Positions 1 to 10,131 of a stretch of 64,000 nt of DNA are shown here, piece after piece. The notes beneath the pieces were generated by a model, which saw only the letters and a list, made by a program, of their open reading frames with translations, was not told where the DNA came from and did not search any database. The DNA comes from Clostridia bacterium (GTDB lineage Bacteria; Bacillota; Clostridia; Acetivibrionales; DSM-27016), in assembly GCA_026414765.1 (NCBI GenBank), contig JAOAIJ010000042.1:62001-126000 (forward strand), read 5' to 3'. Made by a program: the position numbers and the translations under genes. Numbering within the stretch: position 1 is the stretch's first letter; each line of letters starts with the position of its first letter.

Positions 1-1269
1 TTCTTTTACACAAATCCTGTTTTTAACCCTTCCAAAAAAAGTCAGATTCCCCTGTCCGTCTGTCGAACCTGCATCTCCAGTCCTATGCCAGAGCCTTTCG
101 CCATCAAATATTTTATTTATTCTGTCTGCCTCCTGGTTGTTGACATATCCTTTTAGCACATGAGGCCCGGCTACTATGATCTCCCCAACTTCTCCATTCC
201 GTACGGTATAGGAGTCTAAATGTTCCTCATTATCTACTTTTATCGCTCCATCGTATGGCTTTATCACTTTTAGATATATCTCGTCAACTATCTTTCCCAC
301 CGGAAGCCCGTTAGCCATATTTGCCCTATAGATATTCTCCATGGAATTCATACTTATAGGAACTGCTTCAGTAGCTCCGTATATAACTCTTATATCCGTA
401 CCCAGAAATGCTTTGCATAATTTTTCCGCAATTGAGGGAAAAACAGGAGAGCCGCCTATAGTAATCTGCCTTAATGAAATCTTTTCGCCACCTGACATAA
501 TGTATGAAGAGAGTTTTTCAAACAAAGCCGTAGACCCTGTCATGGAGTTTACCCCAAGAGACCGCACATTCAGGGAAACCCATCCGCAATCGACATTTGA
601 AGGCTCAGCCGGATTAAACGACGGAATTACACTGGTGATTCCAGACAAAAGATTGCTCAGCAAAAATATGGGAAATGTAACCATATTGATTTCATCAGGC
701 TTGTGTCCCAAGTACTTTGAAAGTATCTGATGCTGTATCATAAAGAACCCGTGAGTCCTTCTTGCTGCTTTAGGAATTCCTGTGCTTCCTGTAGTGAAAG
801 TAAAAATCGCTTCATCCTCATCCTCCATATTTTCCAGTAAAAGCAGATCATCACTTTTTGTTAATCTGCTGCAGCACATCATGCTGCAATCAATCTGCTT
901 AACGTAATCAGGAATACTATATGATTTACCAAGCTTATTTGATATTATTGCTGCTGTTGGGTTTGTAATCCCAATAGAATCAGAGAGCCTTTCCCCGTCT
1001 ACCCATGCATCTATAAAGACGGCCACAGCGCCTATATAAAGTACGGAAAGCACAGCAACATATGTCTCATAGGACATAGGTATAAAGACAATAATCCTGT
1101 CCCCTTTTCCATAACCTTGCCGTTTTAGCTCCTTTGCAAAAGCTTCAACATGGCGCACCAAGGTCAAATAGCTGTAATTTTTATTTACACCTCCGGAGCA
1201 ATCTACAATTGCAGCTTTTGTCCCATTGATTTGTGCATTTTTCAGAATAGGCAGTATAACATTTTTCAT
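1..1269 (-). CDS. AMP-forming acyl/aryl ligase, C-terminus beyond window
   Basis: This is the N-terminal 423 residues of an adenylate-forming enzyme that activates a carboxylic acid with ATP, either to an acyl-CoA or onto a carrier protein. The reading frame is open from ATG 1269 to the window edge. The P-loop motif TTGSTGIPKAA is at residues 159-169 and the RTGD motif at 396-399; the C-terminal lysine-bearing lobe is missing. Its start overlaps the stop of the upstream gene by ATGA, which implies translational coupling as the last visible gene of the operon starting near 11070. The substrate cannot be read from the sequence. The family is well supported; acyl-CoA ligase versus NRPS-like ligase is open. 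Confidence 0.85.
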   Translation of the reverse strand, partial: MKNVILPILKNAQINGTKAAIVDCSGGVNKNYSYLTLVRHVEAFAKELKRQGYGKGDRIIVFIPMSYETYVAVLSVLYIGAVAVFIDAWVDGERLSDSIGITNPTAAIISNKLGKSYSIPDYVKQIDCSMMCCSRLTKSDDLLLLENMEDEDEAIFTFTTGSTGIPKAARRTHGFFMIQHQILSKYLGHKPDEINMVTFPIFLLSNLLSGITSVIPSFNPAEPSNVDCGWVSLNVRSLGVNSMTGSTALFEKLSSYIMSGGEKISLRQITIGGSPVFPSIAEKLCKAFLGTDIRVIYGATEAVPISMNSMENIYRANMANGLPVGKIVDEIYLKVIKPYDGAIKVDNEEHLDSYTVRNGEVGEIIVAGPHVLKGYVNNQEADRINKIFDGERLWHRTGDAGSTDGQGNLTFFGRVKNRICVKE

Positions 1270-2360
1270 GTAACATCACCTACAATGAATCTCTTGTAAA
1301 AGAATGCCCCTGCTTTTCCATACAGTCCCTCTGAAAGCTCTTTATCAACTTTGAAATTGACACCGGAAGGTGCCAGTCTGTCAACGAACGCATTATAGTA
1401 TGCAATTCTCGCTCCCTTTTCAGAGGATGCAAGAATCCTGGAAAATGCATTTTTATACTCCTTGGCATTCATATACTCGAAAATATTTGAAAGATTAAAC
1501 GCATCATACCTGATACCTCTGTTCTGCTTAAGGTAGTCCAGTAGATTCGCCTTTACTATCTTAACTTTGGAGAGTCTGTTTTTTATCAAGCCGTAATTCT
1601 CCTTTCGAAGGTACAGAGGGAGTGCATGCATTGGAAAATTTCCAGTAAATACATAATTAAAGTACGGATTTTTATATATGGGTATAGAGGTAAATGCATA
1701 TTCATTTCTTTCCAGCATAAAATCCGACATGTTCTGCTCCACATACTTATAGAAATTGGGATCACGGCCGAAACGCCCGAATATGGTATTGCTGTATAAA
1801 AATTTTATCAACAACCTCCACCGCAAGTTGTTCCACTCTTTATAGTAAAACCTTTTCTGCTGTTCAGGGTCTTTTTCTTCAAGCAGCTTTTTTAGTTTAT
1901 CCTCATTAAAAAAGTGAACAAACTTCAATGAATTACGCAGCATTGCAAAAAACCCTTCCAGTTTTCCTGCATGGATGATTCCTGTTTCGATAAGCTTGGG
2001 TCTTTCTTCCCAAAAACCCCTTGCCTGTTTGGAAATATCCTTCTTTAAGCAATTATATATCTCAAGTCTGTTATCCGAATCAATTACTCCTAAAAACTTC
2101 AGCATATCTTCGTAGTTTAAATTCCCGAATGCACTCATTCTAAGCTCCAGACAGGCAATCTGGGCATCACTTAAATCTATGGCAGTTACGCTGTCCGGAT
2201 TGCTTACAAGAAGAGCAAGTGAATTATCCCCTGCTGAACAGATAGAGAGGCATTTATCCCCTTCACCGATACGCAGCCCTTCTACAAGAATATCCGCATC
2301 TTCCCAACAATTCGAATACCTAATGAAATCAAAACTTGTTGCAGAAACAACCTTACTCAA
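1266..2360 (-). CDS. DUF3419 / BtaA-like 3-amino-3-carboxypropyl transferase family protein
   Basis: The protein has 364 residues. The N-terminus carries RYSNCWEDADILVEGL, then a SAM-binding-like stretch (ICSAGDNSLALL, VTAIDLSDAQ) and LELRMSAF, which match my memory of the BtaA/DUF3419 family. BtaA moves the 3-amino-3-carboxypropyl group of S-adenosylmethionine to diacylglycerol in betaine-lipid synthesis. No BtaB-like N-methyltransferase is visible here, so the product may not be a betaine lipid. It starts at TTG 2360 behind a G-rich ribosome binding site and sits 15 bases after the dikinase gene. In this context the acceptor may be a lipid or small molecule made by the neighbours. Family fairly sure; substrate unknown. 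Confidence 0.7.
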   Translation of the reverse strand: MSKVVSATSFDFIRYSNCWEDADILVEGLRIGEGDKCLSICSAGDNSLALLVSNPDSVTAIDLSDAQIACLELRMSAFGNLNYEDMLKFLGVIDSDNRLEIYNCLKKDISKQARGFWEERPKLIETGIIHAGKLEGFFAMLRNSLKFVHFFNEDKLKKLLEEKDPEQQKRFYYKEWNNLRWRLLIKFLYSNTIFGRFGRDPNFYKYVEQNMSDFMLERNEYAFTSIPIYKNPYFNYVFTGNFPMHALPLYLRKENYGLIKNRLSKVKIVKANLLDYLKQNRGIRYDAFNLSNIFEYMNAKEYKNAFSRILASSEKGARIAYYNAFVDRLAPSGVNFKVDKELSEGLYGKAGAFFYKRFIVGDVT

Positions 2361-2375
2361 GCCTGTCCCCCCCTT

Positions 2376-5096
2376 TTATTCCACTGCTATTTTTTCGATA
2401 ATACCGGTTGAACCATTCATTCTTATCCGCTCATTATCGGGTATGACTTCTGTTACTCTTCTGACACCTACTATTGCAGGAATGCCCATCTCACGTGCCA
2501 CAACAGCTGAATGTGAAAGGGGACTACCCCTCTCAATTACTATACCCGATACTGAAGGGAAGAGCGGTACCCAACCCGGGTCTGTTCTTTTGGCAACTAG
2601 AATCTCTCCATTTAAGTTTGCATCTACAGGAGACAATACGATCTTTGCTATTCCCTCTATTGTTCCGGGACTGCATGGAATTCCCTTCAATGTCTTTGTG
2701 TCCTCGCCATAATCTATATATTCCACTTCATCCTCCGAAAGTATTTCCACAAAGTTCCTTTTATACATATCTCCATAGAAGTACATCCTTTCATGGGGTT
2801 CGGTATTGTTATCCTCTTCGAGCTTCTTTTTCCTTGCAGAAATTATGTCCTTGATTATCGCAGTATCTATAGACCTGCCTTCCACAAGTTCAAAAATATC
2901 ATTGAAGTGCAGGAAGTATATATCTTTGTAATGCTCAATCAAACCATCTCTTTCAAAGTTCCTTCCAATTGCATTAAACATGCTCCTAAATACTCCATAT
3001 ACCTTCGTTCGCATAAAACGGAGCTGTTCCCTGTTTTTGATGGCTCTTCTCGCATTTTTGAGTATCCAGCGTGTCCATAGTTTTTGCCTCCCCTTAATCC
3101 GGCTGAAAAGCATCTGTTCAGCCTTTAAGCGGATCTCTCGCTCTTTACGGGACATATCCTGAAGGTCGATGGCAGGTTTTCTGAGGTAGTTTTTTATCAT
3201 TGTAAAAAGGAATGCCGGGTTTTCTTTCAGTGTATCTTCTTCAAGCTTCATTTCATTCATACATCTGAAGCCGTATTCAGAAATATATTGCTTTAAGATT
3301 TCCCTTATTTCATCATACCTTTCGTTTTTTGTGTTCAGAATAATGCTTATTAGTTCGTCTTCGGTATTTTTGCTGAACAACTTGTACAAATAGCTGTCTT
3401 CACGGATTATATTGGAAATACGGATTATCTCTCTTGTAGGCTTAGTGCTTTCTACATCTCCCTGTCCACAGAGCAGGTCATTTTGCAGACCAGCCTTATC
3501 CTCAATATCCAACGCTGCAATCCTCTTTGCCAACATCCCATAGAATATCATGACAGTAAAATCGTTAATAATCGGAGAGTCCCAGTTTCCAAAGGTTTTC
3601 TTCTCAACGTAAAGGTACTTTTCCAGAATTTCCCTATTGCTATAGCCTTCAAATTTCTCATTCAGATATTTTCCTGTAGTCTCGTAAAATTCTTTGATAA
3701 ATCTGTTCTTTATGGAATCAGAAAACAAGTAAAGGTACATCACCTTAAAAATCCCCTTTAGCAAGCGGGGATAATCCGAGAACAGCCTCTTAAAGAATGA
3801 CGGGCTCCTCTCCTTTTCAAACTTCGCAGTTGCCTTCACTCCCATCATGTTTTCCATAAACCATTTGTTGTATTTGTATCCGGGAAACAGCATCATCCCC
3901 TCATACCAGCTGTTTAAGTTGTAATATGCCCTGCTGTTGAAATATGATATCTTGTTTCTGAATGTTGCAGCAAGCTCATCAATCCGCTTTTTTGAGGTGC
4001 CTGCCAGAAAGTAAAACCTCCTGTAAACCATCTCATATATCCTCACAGAATAGGAGAAGGTCAACGGGGTTATGACTCCTGGATAACTCTCAATTATGTT
4101 TGAATTGTCAAGGACAGTCTTACGCTCTCTTTTATTGATCCTGCTCATAATCGTGATAGGCCTGGACTGGAGAATATAAATGTTGTTGTCCTTGATACAC
4201 CACTCTATATCCTGAGGGAAACCTCCAAAAACATGCTCGATTTTTCTTCCAATCTCATACAATTGGAGTACCTGTTTATTGCTTACCGACGGTTTATCTA
4301 CATATTGGGTCTCTACATCCACTTTTTTTGTCCCATACCCAGCAGAAGCATTAAAGGTTATTTTATGCTTCTTTGGCAATATGGAACTCTTAACTATATT
4401 GCCCGATTCATCTATGACCCACGAGTCTGCATCCAATTCACCTGAAACTATTCCCTCGCCTATTCCGTACACAGCATTCAGCAAGGTCTGGTCAGGATTA
4501 TTGTTTAAAGGATTCCCAGTAAAAAGGACTCCTGAAATCTCCCCGAAAACCATCTCCTGAATAATAACTGCAGGCCTTACAGACTTAAAAGGCAGTTTAT
4601 TAATAAACCTGTAAGACATTGCACGTTCCGAATATGCGGAAATAAAGCAGTTTTTAATTGATTTTATAAGCTGTTCGTCCAGCTTGATATATAAAAAGCT
4701 GTCCAATTGTCCTGCAAATGAATGCTTCGCAGAATCTTCATCAGTAGCTGAGGACCTTACAGAAAAATACCGTCCGGCAGTTTTCCCGAAATAATTGTTA
4801 ATTGCTGAAAGCACCAAGCCCTTATGCTCAGCAGAAAAAGGTTTTTTCTCAATCAGTTCAGATATGTTTCGTACCAGTTCATCAACTTCATCTTTACTTG
4901 TACATTCCTTTTTCAGCAAGGAGTTCAATTCCTCCATTGAGCTTCCCATAAAAGATTCAAAAAAGTCTACCGTCAACGTTATAAATTTTGGTACCCGGAT
5001 TCCCTCTCCAACCATTACAGAAAGGCTTCTGGCTTTTCCTCCAATCCGGTATACATCAGGTATTTCTCCTGAATTATAATAAATCAAACTTGACAT
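2376..5096 (-). CDS. PEP-synthase-related dikinase, rifampin-phosphotransferase-like layout
   Basis: The protein has 906 residues. Residues about 1-330 are a PPDK/PEP-synthase ATP-grasp domain (FSVRSSATDEDS, SGVLFTGNP, IYILQSRPI). The last 80 residues are the swivelling phosphohistidine domain with the motif GSPLSHSAVVAREMGIPA. The middle 450 residues are an unrecognised, probably acceptor-binding region. True PEP synthase and PPDK place a TIM-barrel PEP domain after the His domain. Here the His domain is terminal, the order of rifampin phosphotransferase, so I infer transfer of a phosphate from ATP through His to a small molecule rather than PEP formation. The ATG follows GGGGGTG at good spacing. 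It is part of the minus-strand operon. Confidence 0.75.
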   Translation of the reverse strand: MSSLIYYNSGEIPDVYRIGGKARSLSVMVGEGIRVPKFITLTVDFFESFMGSSMEELNSLLKKECTSKDEVDELVRNISELIEKKPFSAEHKGLVLSAINNYFGKTAGRYFSVRSSATDEDSAKHSFAGQLDSFLYIKLDEQLIKSIKNCFISAYSERAMSYRFINKLPFKSVRPAVIIQEMVFGEISGVLFTGNPLNNNPDQTLLNAVYGIGEGIVSGELDADSWVIDESGNIVKSSILPKKHKITFNASAGYGTKKVDVETQYVDKPSVSNKQVLQLYEIGRKIEHVFGGFPQDIEWCIKDNNIYILQSRPITIMSRINKRERKTVLDNSNIIESYPGVITPLTFSYSVRIYEMVYRRFYFLAGTSKKRIDELAATFRNKISYFNSRAYYNLNSWYEGMMLFPGYKYNKWFMENMMGVKATAKFEKERSPSFFKRLFSDYPRLLKGIFKVMYLYLFSDSIKNRFIKEFYETTGKYLNEKFEGYSNREILEKYLYVEKKTFGNWDSPIINDFTVMIFYGMLAKRIAALDIEDKAGLQNDLLCGQGDVESTKPTREIIRISNIIREDSYLYKLFSKNTEDELISIILNTKNERYDEIREILKQYISEYGFRCMNEMKLEEDTLKENPAFLFTMIKNYLRKPAIDLQDMSRKEREIRLKAEQMLFSRIKGRQKLWTRWILKNARRAIKNREQLRFMRTKVYGVFRSMFNAIGRNFERDGLIEHYKDIYFLHFNDIFELVEGRSIDTAIIKDIISARKKKLEEDNNTEPHERMYFYGDMYKRNFVEILSEDEVEYIDYGEDTKTLKGIPCSPGTIEGIAKIVLSPVDANLNGEILVAKRTDPGWVPLFPSVSGIVIERGSPLSHSAVVAREMGIPAIVGVRRVTEVIPDNERIRMNGSTGIIEKIAVE

Positions 5097-5160
5097 TCCG
5101 ACACCCCCAAATTCTTAAATACACAAGTATAGTCCAAATACTTGACTACTGTTTTATGAA

Positions 5161-6225
5161 TTATTTTTTAAACAACTGGAGCATTAAGTCAATAACATAT
5201 GCATCGTCTTCCCTCTTCTTTTCGGTATATTTTGCAGCTCTTGTCTGAACCCAGAAGATGTTGTTTGGAAAAGGAGAGTGTTTGCTCACCACCCATTCCA
5301 TATCCTGCGGCATCCCAAAATGTTCTTCTACTTTTTTTGAAACCCTAACTATCTCCAAAATTTCGCTATCTTCAAGACAAGCTGTCTTTCGGAGCTTTTC
5401 AGGAACTTTGGCTGTTACAGTTCCCGATTCAGATTTAACTGTCATTTCTGATTTTTCCGGAATTGATTTTGATTCTATAAACATTCCCTGTTTATTTACA
5501 ATAAATGAATCCGGGTTTACATCACCGCTCACTATGCTTTCGCCAAACCCAAAATTCCCTTCAACTATTGCCCTGCTCAAATCGCCGGTTGTAGGCAGGA
5601 CGGTCATTATAACACCGGCACTTCTGGCCTCAATCATTTCAACTACCGCCACCCCTATAGGCGCCCATGATACCGGCATGTTATTCGATAATCTGTAGGA
5701 AATTGCCCGTACTGTGAAAGCACTTCCCCATACCTTTTTCACATGTTTTATTATTTCTTCCTCTCCGGAAATGTTCAAATAAGTTTCCATCTGTCCGGGC
5801 ATACTGACAGCTCCACTTGACCTTACAGCGCAGAACAAACCCGGAATACCGGTTTTTTCCTGAAGTCCGTGATAATAGTTACGTATCAGATGGTCAAGGT
5901 ATACGGGCATCTCTGCTTCATTAACAGCTCTTATCATTTTTGCACTTAATTCTATGAGCTTATCCATATCATGTTCTATATTCAGACCGGTATCTATTTC
6001 TTTTGATGTCATCGCATCTAACTTTTCTTTTAATCCTGTGTTTACCATGAAATACTCGTATGCCTTTATCGAAACAGAAAAACCCATAGGTACCCTTAGT
6101 CCGAGTTTTGTCAATTCCCCAAGGTTTGCACACTTCCTTCCAACAATTTCATAATGGTCACGGGATAGTTCTTCAAGCCAGTAAATTTCATTAATATTTT
6201 CATTACAGCAAATATTATGATGCAT
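5161..6225 (-). CDS. Stand-alone PPDK/PEP-synthase ATP-grasp subunit
   Basis: About 354 residues, containing only the ATP-binding half of a dikinase. Visible motifs include GRKCANLGEL near the start, CAVRSSGAVSMPGQ, FGFGESIVSGDVNPD, and MEWVV with WVQTRAA at the end of the domain. There is no phosphohistidine domain. The next gene downstream supplies one, so the two together probably form one split enzyme that pyrophosphorylates a His and passes phosphate on. I place the start at ATG 6225 because GGGGGTG lies about seven bases upstream; an ATG at 6243 is in frame but overlaps that site. Acceptor unknown. Confidence 0.75.
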   Translation of the reverse strand: MHHNICCNENINEIYWLEELSRDHYEIVGRKCANLGELTKLGLRVPMGFSVSIKAYEYFMVNTGLKEKLDAMTSKEIDTGLNIEHDMDKLIELSAKMIRAVNEAEMPVYLDHLIRNYYHGLQEKTGIPGLFCAVRSSGAVSMPGQMETYLNISGEEEIIKHVKKVWGSAFTVRAISYRLSNNMPVSWAPIGVAVVEMIEARSAGVIMTVLPTTGDLSRAIVEGNFGFGESIVSGDVNPDSFIVNKQGMFIESKSIPEKSEMTVKSESGTVTAKVPEKLRKTACLEDSEILEIVRVSKKVEEHFGMPQDMEWVVSKHSPFPNNIFWVQTRAAKYTEKKREDDAYVIDLMLQLFKK

Positions 6226-6289
6226 TTCATTCACCCCCAACATGGGATTTGTTTATATATCAAAAATTCTGGTCATATAACTGAATATC

Positions 6290-7969
6290 TTACAGAATCA
6301 ATACCGAACCCATATTTGCATCGAGTCTTACTGTCATACCATCCTTCAATATTTTTGTAGCATCAAATACATTAATAAGAACAGGTATTCCGTATTCTCT
6401 GCCGACTATAGCTGCATGTGAAAGGCTGGCACCCCTGTCTATGATTATCCCTTTCAGCAGTGAAAATACCGGTGTCCAACTCGGAGATGTAGTAGGAGCT
6501 ACAAGAATATCACCCTTTTCAATCTTAACCAGATCTTTCTCTGTAAAAGCAAGCTTCACCTTACCCTCTACAAAACCTGGTGATCCGCAAGTTCCGAAAA
6601 GATCGGCTTTAAGTCCCGGCTTCTGAACGGGCATGGAACCAACTAGTACTTTCATTACAAGAGGGTCATGGGATTCTTCAAGCATTTTTGCAGCCTCTTC
6701 AACAGAAAACCCTTCTCTTGCAAGTATGGGAGGATGCTCTGACTTACACCACTTCTGCCAGTCACTTTTCCTTCTCTCCACAACTTTACGGAGATTGAAC
6801 AAATCCGGATTGATTCCCGCTTTTCTTACTTCATCAGGTATAAGGAAAAATATATCTTCAGGCACTTCAATAGCACCAGCCGATGCAAATCTCCTGCCGA
6901 TTTCTATTGTAACCCGTCTGATTAATGCATGTGTATAAAGATCAAGGTAATGGTTGTGCTCTTCGCTAAACCTGCTGCAGCTCTGGGCAAGTTTCAGGAT
7001 TTTCTGAAACCATCCCCTCTGCTCTGGAGTAATTTTACCTATCAACTCATCTTCGATAGCTTTTCTTTCAATTTCCTGTCTTTGTCTTTTTTCATCAAGG
7101 CTATAACCCAGATCTTCCCCAAGAGCAATTTTAATAATATTGAATGCAGGCGTAGGATCTTCCCACCATGTAGGTACATTTATCTCCGCCATTCTCTCCA
7201 TTCTCCATCCTGCTTCATTCTCAATGAATTCATCAAATGAATTCAGGAAGTCGCGGCCATCCTGGCTTGCCCCAAGTATTTCCCTCAGTTTTTCCAGCGG
7301 ACATGACAGGAATATATCTCTGAACCCCATTTCCTTTGCCTTCCTTGCAAGATCAAAAAGACCTTTATCTACCTGAAAGCTTTTATTGTCAAAACCGCTT
7401 ATAAGCTTGCAAAATTCAGGGCTTCTGTCATTTATTCCAAACATTCTGTTTGTTAAGTCCTCAAGCAGAGTAAATGCAGTGTATACTCCATACATCATAT
7501 ACATGTGGATTTCCCACATTCTCCTGCATGTGCTTATAGTATCTTCAAAACAATCCAGAAGCTGTGTATTTGATGCTTCAGCAAGGTCCAGACTCCTTAA
7601 CTTCCGGTACCTGCCGGTAATTTCATCAACAAAAGTCTTCCACATTTCATCAAACCCGGAAATAAAGGGCTTGATAGCATCCCTGAACTGTTCCTCTCTC
7701 CTTCTGATTTCATCTGGATCTTTCACAGTCAGAATCCGTATATAACCACAGCCATCCTTTAAACGCCAGTCCCATCCCTTCACGGTAGGTATTGAAAGTG
7801 CCCGCGTCGCATACTGCGTACCGTGACTGCACCAGGCTGACCAGAACCAACCGAACATCGGAGTCCAAGCCGGCAGTGAATGTGTGCCGTCAAGAAACCA
7901 ACACGGTGAATGCTCAAAATCAATACCCTCATCAAAATCATACCCTGGAACATATTTATAAATTCCCAT
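6290..7969 (-). CDS. PEP-utilising mobile-domain protein, partner half of split dikinase
   Basis: About 559 residues. The first 460 residues are alpha-helix rich, with many Trp and charged residues, and have no ATP-grasp domain. The C-terminal 90 residues are the mobile phosphohistidine domain (DRGASLSHAAIVGREYGIP). This corresponds to the acceptor-binding plus His domains of rifampin-phosphotransferase-like enzymes. It lies upstream of the ATP-grasp gene in the transcription order, so the pair looks like a fission of one ancestral protein. The start at ATG 7969 is set by GGAGG eight bases upstream. An acceptor cannot be predicted. Confidence 0.72.
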   Translation of the reverse strand: MGIYKYVPGYDFDEGIDFEHSPCWFLDGTHSLPAWTPMFGWFWSAWCSHGTQYATRALSIPTVKGWDWRLKDGCGYIRILTVKDPDEIRRREEQFRDAIKPFISGFDEMWKTFVDEITGRYRKLRSLDLAEASNTQLLDCFEDTISTCRRMWEIHMYMMYGVYTAFTLLEDLTNRMFGINDRSPEFCKLISGFDNKSFQVDKGLFDLARKAKEMGFRDIFLSCPLEKLREILGASQDGRDFLNSFDEFIENEAGWRMERMAEINVPTWWEDPTPAFNIIKIALGEDLGYSLDEKRQRQEIERKAIEDELIGKITPEQRGWFQKILKLAQSCSRFSEEHNHYLDLYTHALIRRVTIEIGRRFASAGAIEVPEDIFFLIPDEVRKAGINPDLFNLRKVVERRKSDWQKWCKSEHPPILAREGFSVEEAAKMLEESHDPLVMKVLVGSMPVQKPGLKADLFGTCGSPGFVEGKVKLAFTEKDLVKIEKGDILVAPTTSPSWTPVFSLLKGIIIDRGASLSHAAIVGREYGIPVLINVFDATKILKDGMTVRLDANMGSVLIL

Positions 7970-8041
7970 ACAAAATACCTCCAAAAATTTTATAAGATAT
8001 AAAAATGGTACAAAGCATGTATTACTCTAATTTCTTCAATT

Positions 8042-8959
8042 TTAAACAAAATAGAAATTTATTCCTGAAAGGATAAATATCCCGAAAACAAAAATCATAC
8101 TAAAGCTTTTAAACTCTTTTATTTTTACAGGCTCAGGATTCCTGTACAAAACAGCTCCTTTTAAGACATAAAAAGCGAATAGAATTGCACCGGCAATATT
8201 TAGAACAGCTCCGGTGTTACCTGATATTGAAGTGATCATCAATACAGCCCATCCAAAAACAGCAAGCAGCATGGACACAGAAAATCCTGCGAGTCTATTG
8301 CTGCGCCCCGGTGTAAACGCAGACATCTCTTTACCTATGGGCACAAGCCTGATTTTCCTGGCATGTTCCATGCTCATAGTAAGACAGATGCACGCACTCA
8401 TGAACACAAGCATCAATACAACAGAATACCTGCCTAATGAGTATAGCTCAATCCGTCCGCTTAATGCATAAAGGCAAATCATAGGTATGACCATTTGATG
8501 ACTGAATATGTAAAGTGTAGGCTTCTTTTTCAGAAAATCGGGGCAGAAAAATTCTTTCAGCATAAGCAATGACCATAAAAAGATAATGCCCCATAACGCA
8601 AGCTGTATTACCCCAAGAAACAGATTTATAGCAACCTCCAGGGCAATAACCGCATACATCACCGTCCTTAACTCCTTCAGAGTGATCTCACCCTTACTCA
8701 GCATCCTATCAGGATGCTCTATACAGTCCGATTCAAAATCCTTGTGTTCATCAAAAATCCGGAGCTGGATAAAGAAGAGAAATATTACGGCAAATCCCGG
8801 AACCATATTTGTGAAATCTGTATCCGGCGTTGCAGCTAGAGTATTTCCAAATAAATAAGATACAAAATATAGTGATGCGGTGTAAATACCATAAACCCTT
8901 AAAGGAAACCGCTCATTTGCATATCGTTTATATTTTTTAAACTTTGTGAACCCGCTCAT
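8042..8959 (-). CDS. UbiA-like polytopic membrane prenyltransferase
   Basis: The protein has 305 residues with about eight or nine hydrophobic segments. An Asp-rich loop reads RIFDEHKDFESDCIEHPDR, comparable to the first NDxxD-type diphosphate/Mg-binding motif of the UbiA superfamily (in modified form). The second Asp-rich motif is less clear. UbiA enzymes attach polyprenyl chains to aromatic or other acceptors in the membrane. In this operon it would tie the soluble enzymes to a lipid product. It starts at ATG 8959 after GGGGG. Superfamily call moderate; substrate unknown. Confidence 0.65.
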   Translation of the reverse strand: MSGFTKFKKYKRYANERFPLRVYGIYTASLYFVSYLFGNTLAATPDTDFTNMVPGFAVIFLFFIQLRIFDEHKDFESDCIEHPDRMLSKGEITLKELRTVMYAVIALEVAINLFLGVIQLALWGIIFLWSLLMLKEFFCPDFLKKKPTLYIFSHQMVIPMICLYALSGRIELYSLGRYSVVLMLVFMSACICLTMSMEHARKIRLVPIGKEMSAFTPGRSNRLAGFSVSMLLAVFGWAVLMITSISGNTGAVLNIAGAILFAFYVLKGAVLYRNPEPVKIKEFKSFSMIFVFGIFILSGINFYFV

Positions 8960-9002
8960 TTTTCCCCCAAATCATCGTATTAACAAATATGTTGCGCGAA
9001 GT

Positions 9003-10118
9003 TTATATTTCTTTCCGCTTAATATTTGCCAAAGCTGCCCGTTTTCTTTCTGCTACCCCCCTTGCAATCTCCTGTAAAAAGTCTTTGTCCAATCCCACAT
9101 ATTTAGAAAGTGCATTCATTGATTTTTCAGGAAGGCTGCTCATCTGAGAGCGGTATAGTGTTTTTATTGCTTCATCTCTTGATATAAGCCCCTGTCTGAC
9201 TGCAACACTCAATTCAGGCATTATATGAGGCCTTCCCTCTGCAATCTCATAAAGATAACCTCCTGCATCATGCGCATCACAGTCGTAATGTGACATAAGC
9301 TCATAATTGTCAGGTCTTTTCCACTTCATGTGCTTTTCCAGGAAATCAACCATTTCAGTCTCATTATATTTGTGATAAACAAAATACGGCATAAACTCAA
9401 CAGGCTGCTTACCTTTGAAATCAGGATACAGAGGTGTAAGATCATCCATAAACTCGACGGGGAAAATTCTTTTGAAGCTGTCATATACATCCTTGTATGT
9501 ATTATCAAGATTTACCTCATTAATATGCTTAAGAGAAGAAAAAAGGAAAGGAATAACCATATCGGGACTTTTTTCAGATGAAAAATACTTGAGCATTTGA
9601 GCAGGAGAACGTCCATGAATCATCATGGGAATCCCAAGCTCTGCCGCATAGGAAATCGAACCCATATAAATCATGTATGAACAGGCGATGCATGGCGATG
9701 CAACTGCTTTGATTGAACTGACATAAAGCTTTTTCAGAAGTTCTTCAGGGTATGTAATATACCTGTGTTCCACACCCAGCTCTGAAGTGATGGAAGCAAT
9801 CCTGTCCTTTGACCAGTCATTGAGGAAACCGTTATCCACAGATACCGCAAGCACTTTTAGTTTATAGGTATTTACAAGCTGGTACAGGACATATGTACTG
9901 TCTTTACCGCCCGAAATTCCCATAATGGCATCATACGGACCTTTACCTTTATAAGTGTTAATCCGCTCCATCCAAAGCTTTTCCAAACAATCAAAATCAT
10001 TCAGTTTATCTTCATATCTGTAGTATTCACTACAGTATGAGCAGGTACCTGTTTCATCAAACTTAATACCGCTTACCGAGCGGTCATTTACACAGCATTT
10101 ACATAACTCTCCTATCAT
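9003..10118 (-). CDS. PP-loop ATPase, N-acetyl-sugar-amidotransferase-like
   Basis: The protein has 371 residues. The PP-loop motif SGGKDSTYVL is at about residues 69-78, preceded by a small Cys cluster (CKCCVND, then CSYC) that probably binds zinc. These features fit the family that includes amidotransferases acting on N-acetyl sugars in LPS and legionaminic acid pathways, which adenylate a carbonyl oxygen and replace it with nitrogen. No glutaminase (HisH-like) partner is seen next to it. ATG 10118 has GGGGAG eight bases upstream. It could equally modify the product of this operon rather than a sugar. Confidence 0.7.
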   Translation of the reverse strand: MIGELCKCCVNDRSVSGIKFDETGTCSYCSEYYRYEDKLNDFDCLEKLWMERINTYKGKGPYDAIMGISGGKDSTYVLYQLVNTYKLKVLAVSVDNGFLNDWSKDRIASITSELGVEHRYITYPEELLKKLYVSSIKAVASPCIACSYMIYMGSISYAAELGIPMMIHGRSPAQMLKYFSSEKSPDMVIPFLFSSLKHINEVNLDNTYKDVYDSFKRIFPVEFMDDLTPLYPDFKGKQPVEFMPYFVYHKYNETEMVDFLEKHMKWKRPDNYELMSHYDCDAHDAGGYLYEIAEGRPHIMPELSVAVRQGLISRDEAIKTLYRSQMSSLPEKSMNALSKYVGLDKDFLQEIARGVAERKRAALANIKRKEI

Positions 10119-10131
10119 TTCGCCACTCCCC

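Noticed and set aside
2376..5096. Annotation as phosphoenolpyruvate synthase (ppsA)
   Set aside because: The C-terminal PEP-binding TIM barrel is absent and the His domain is terminal, so PEP synthesis is unlikely.
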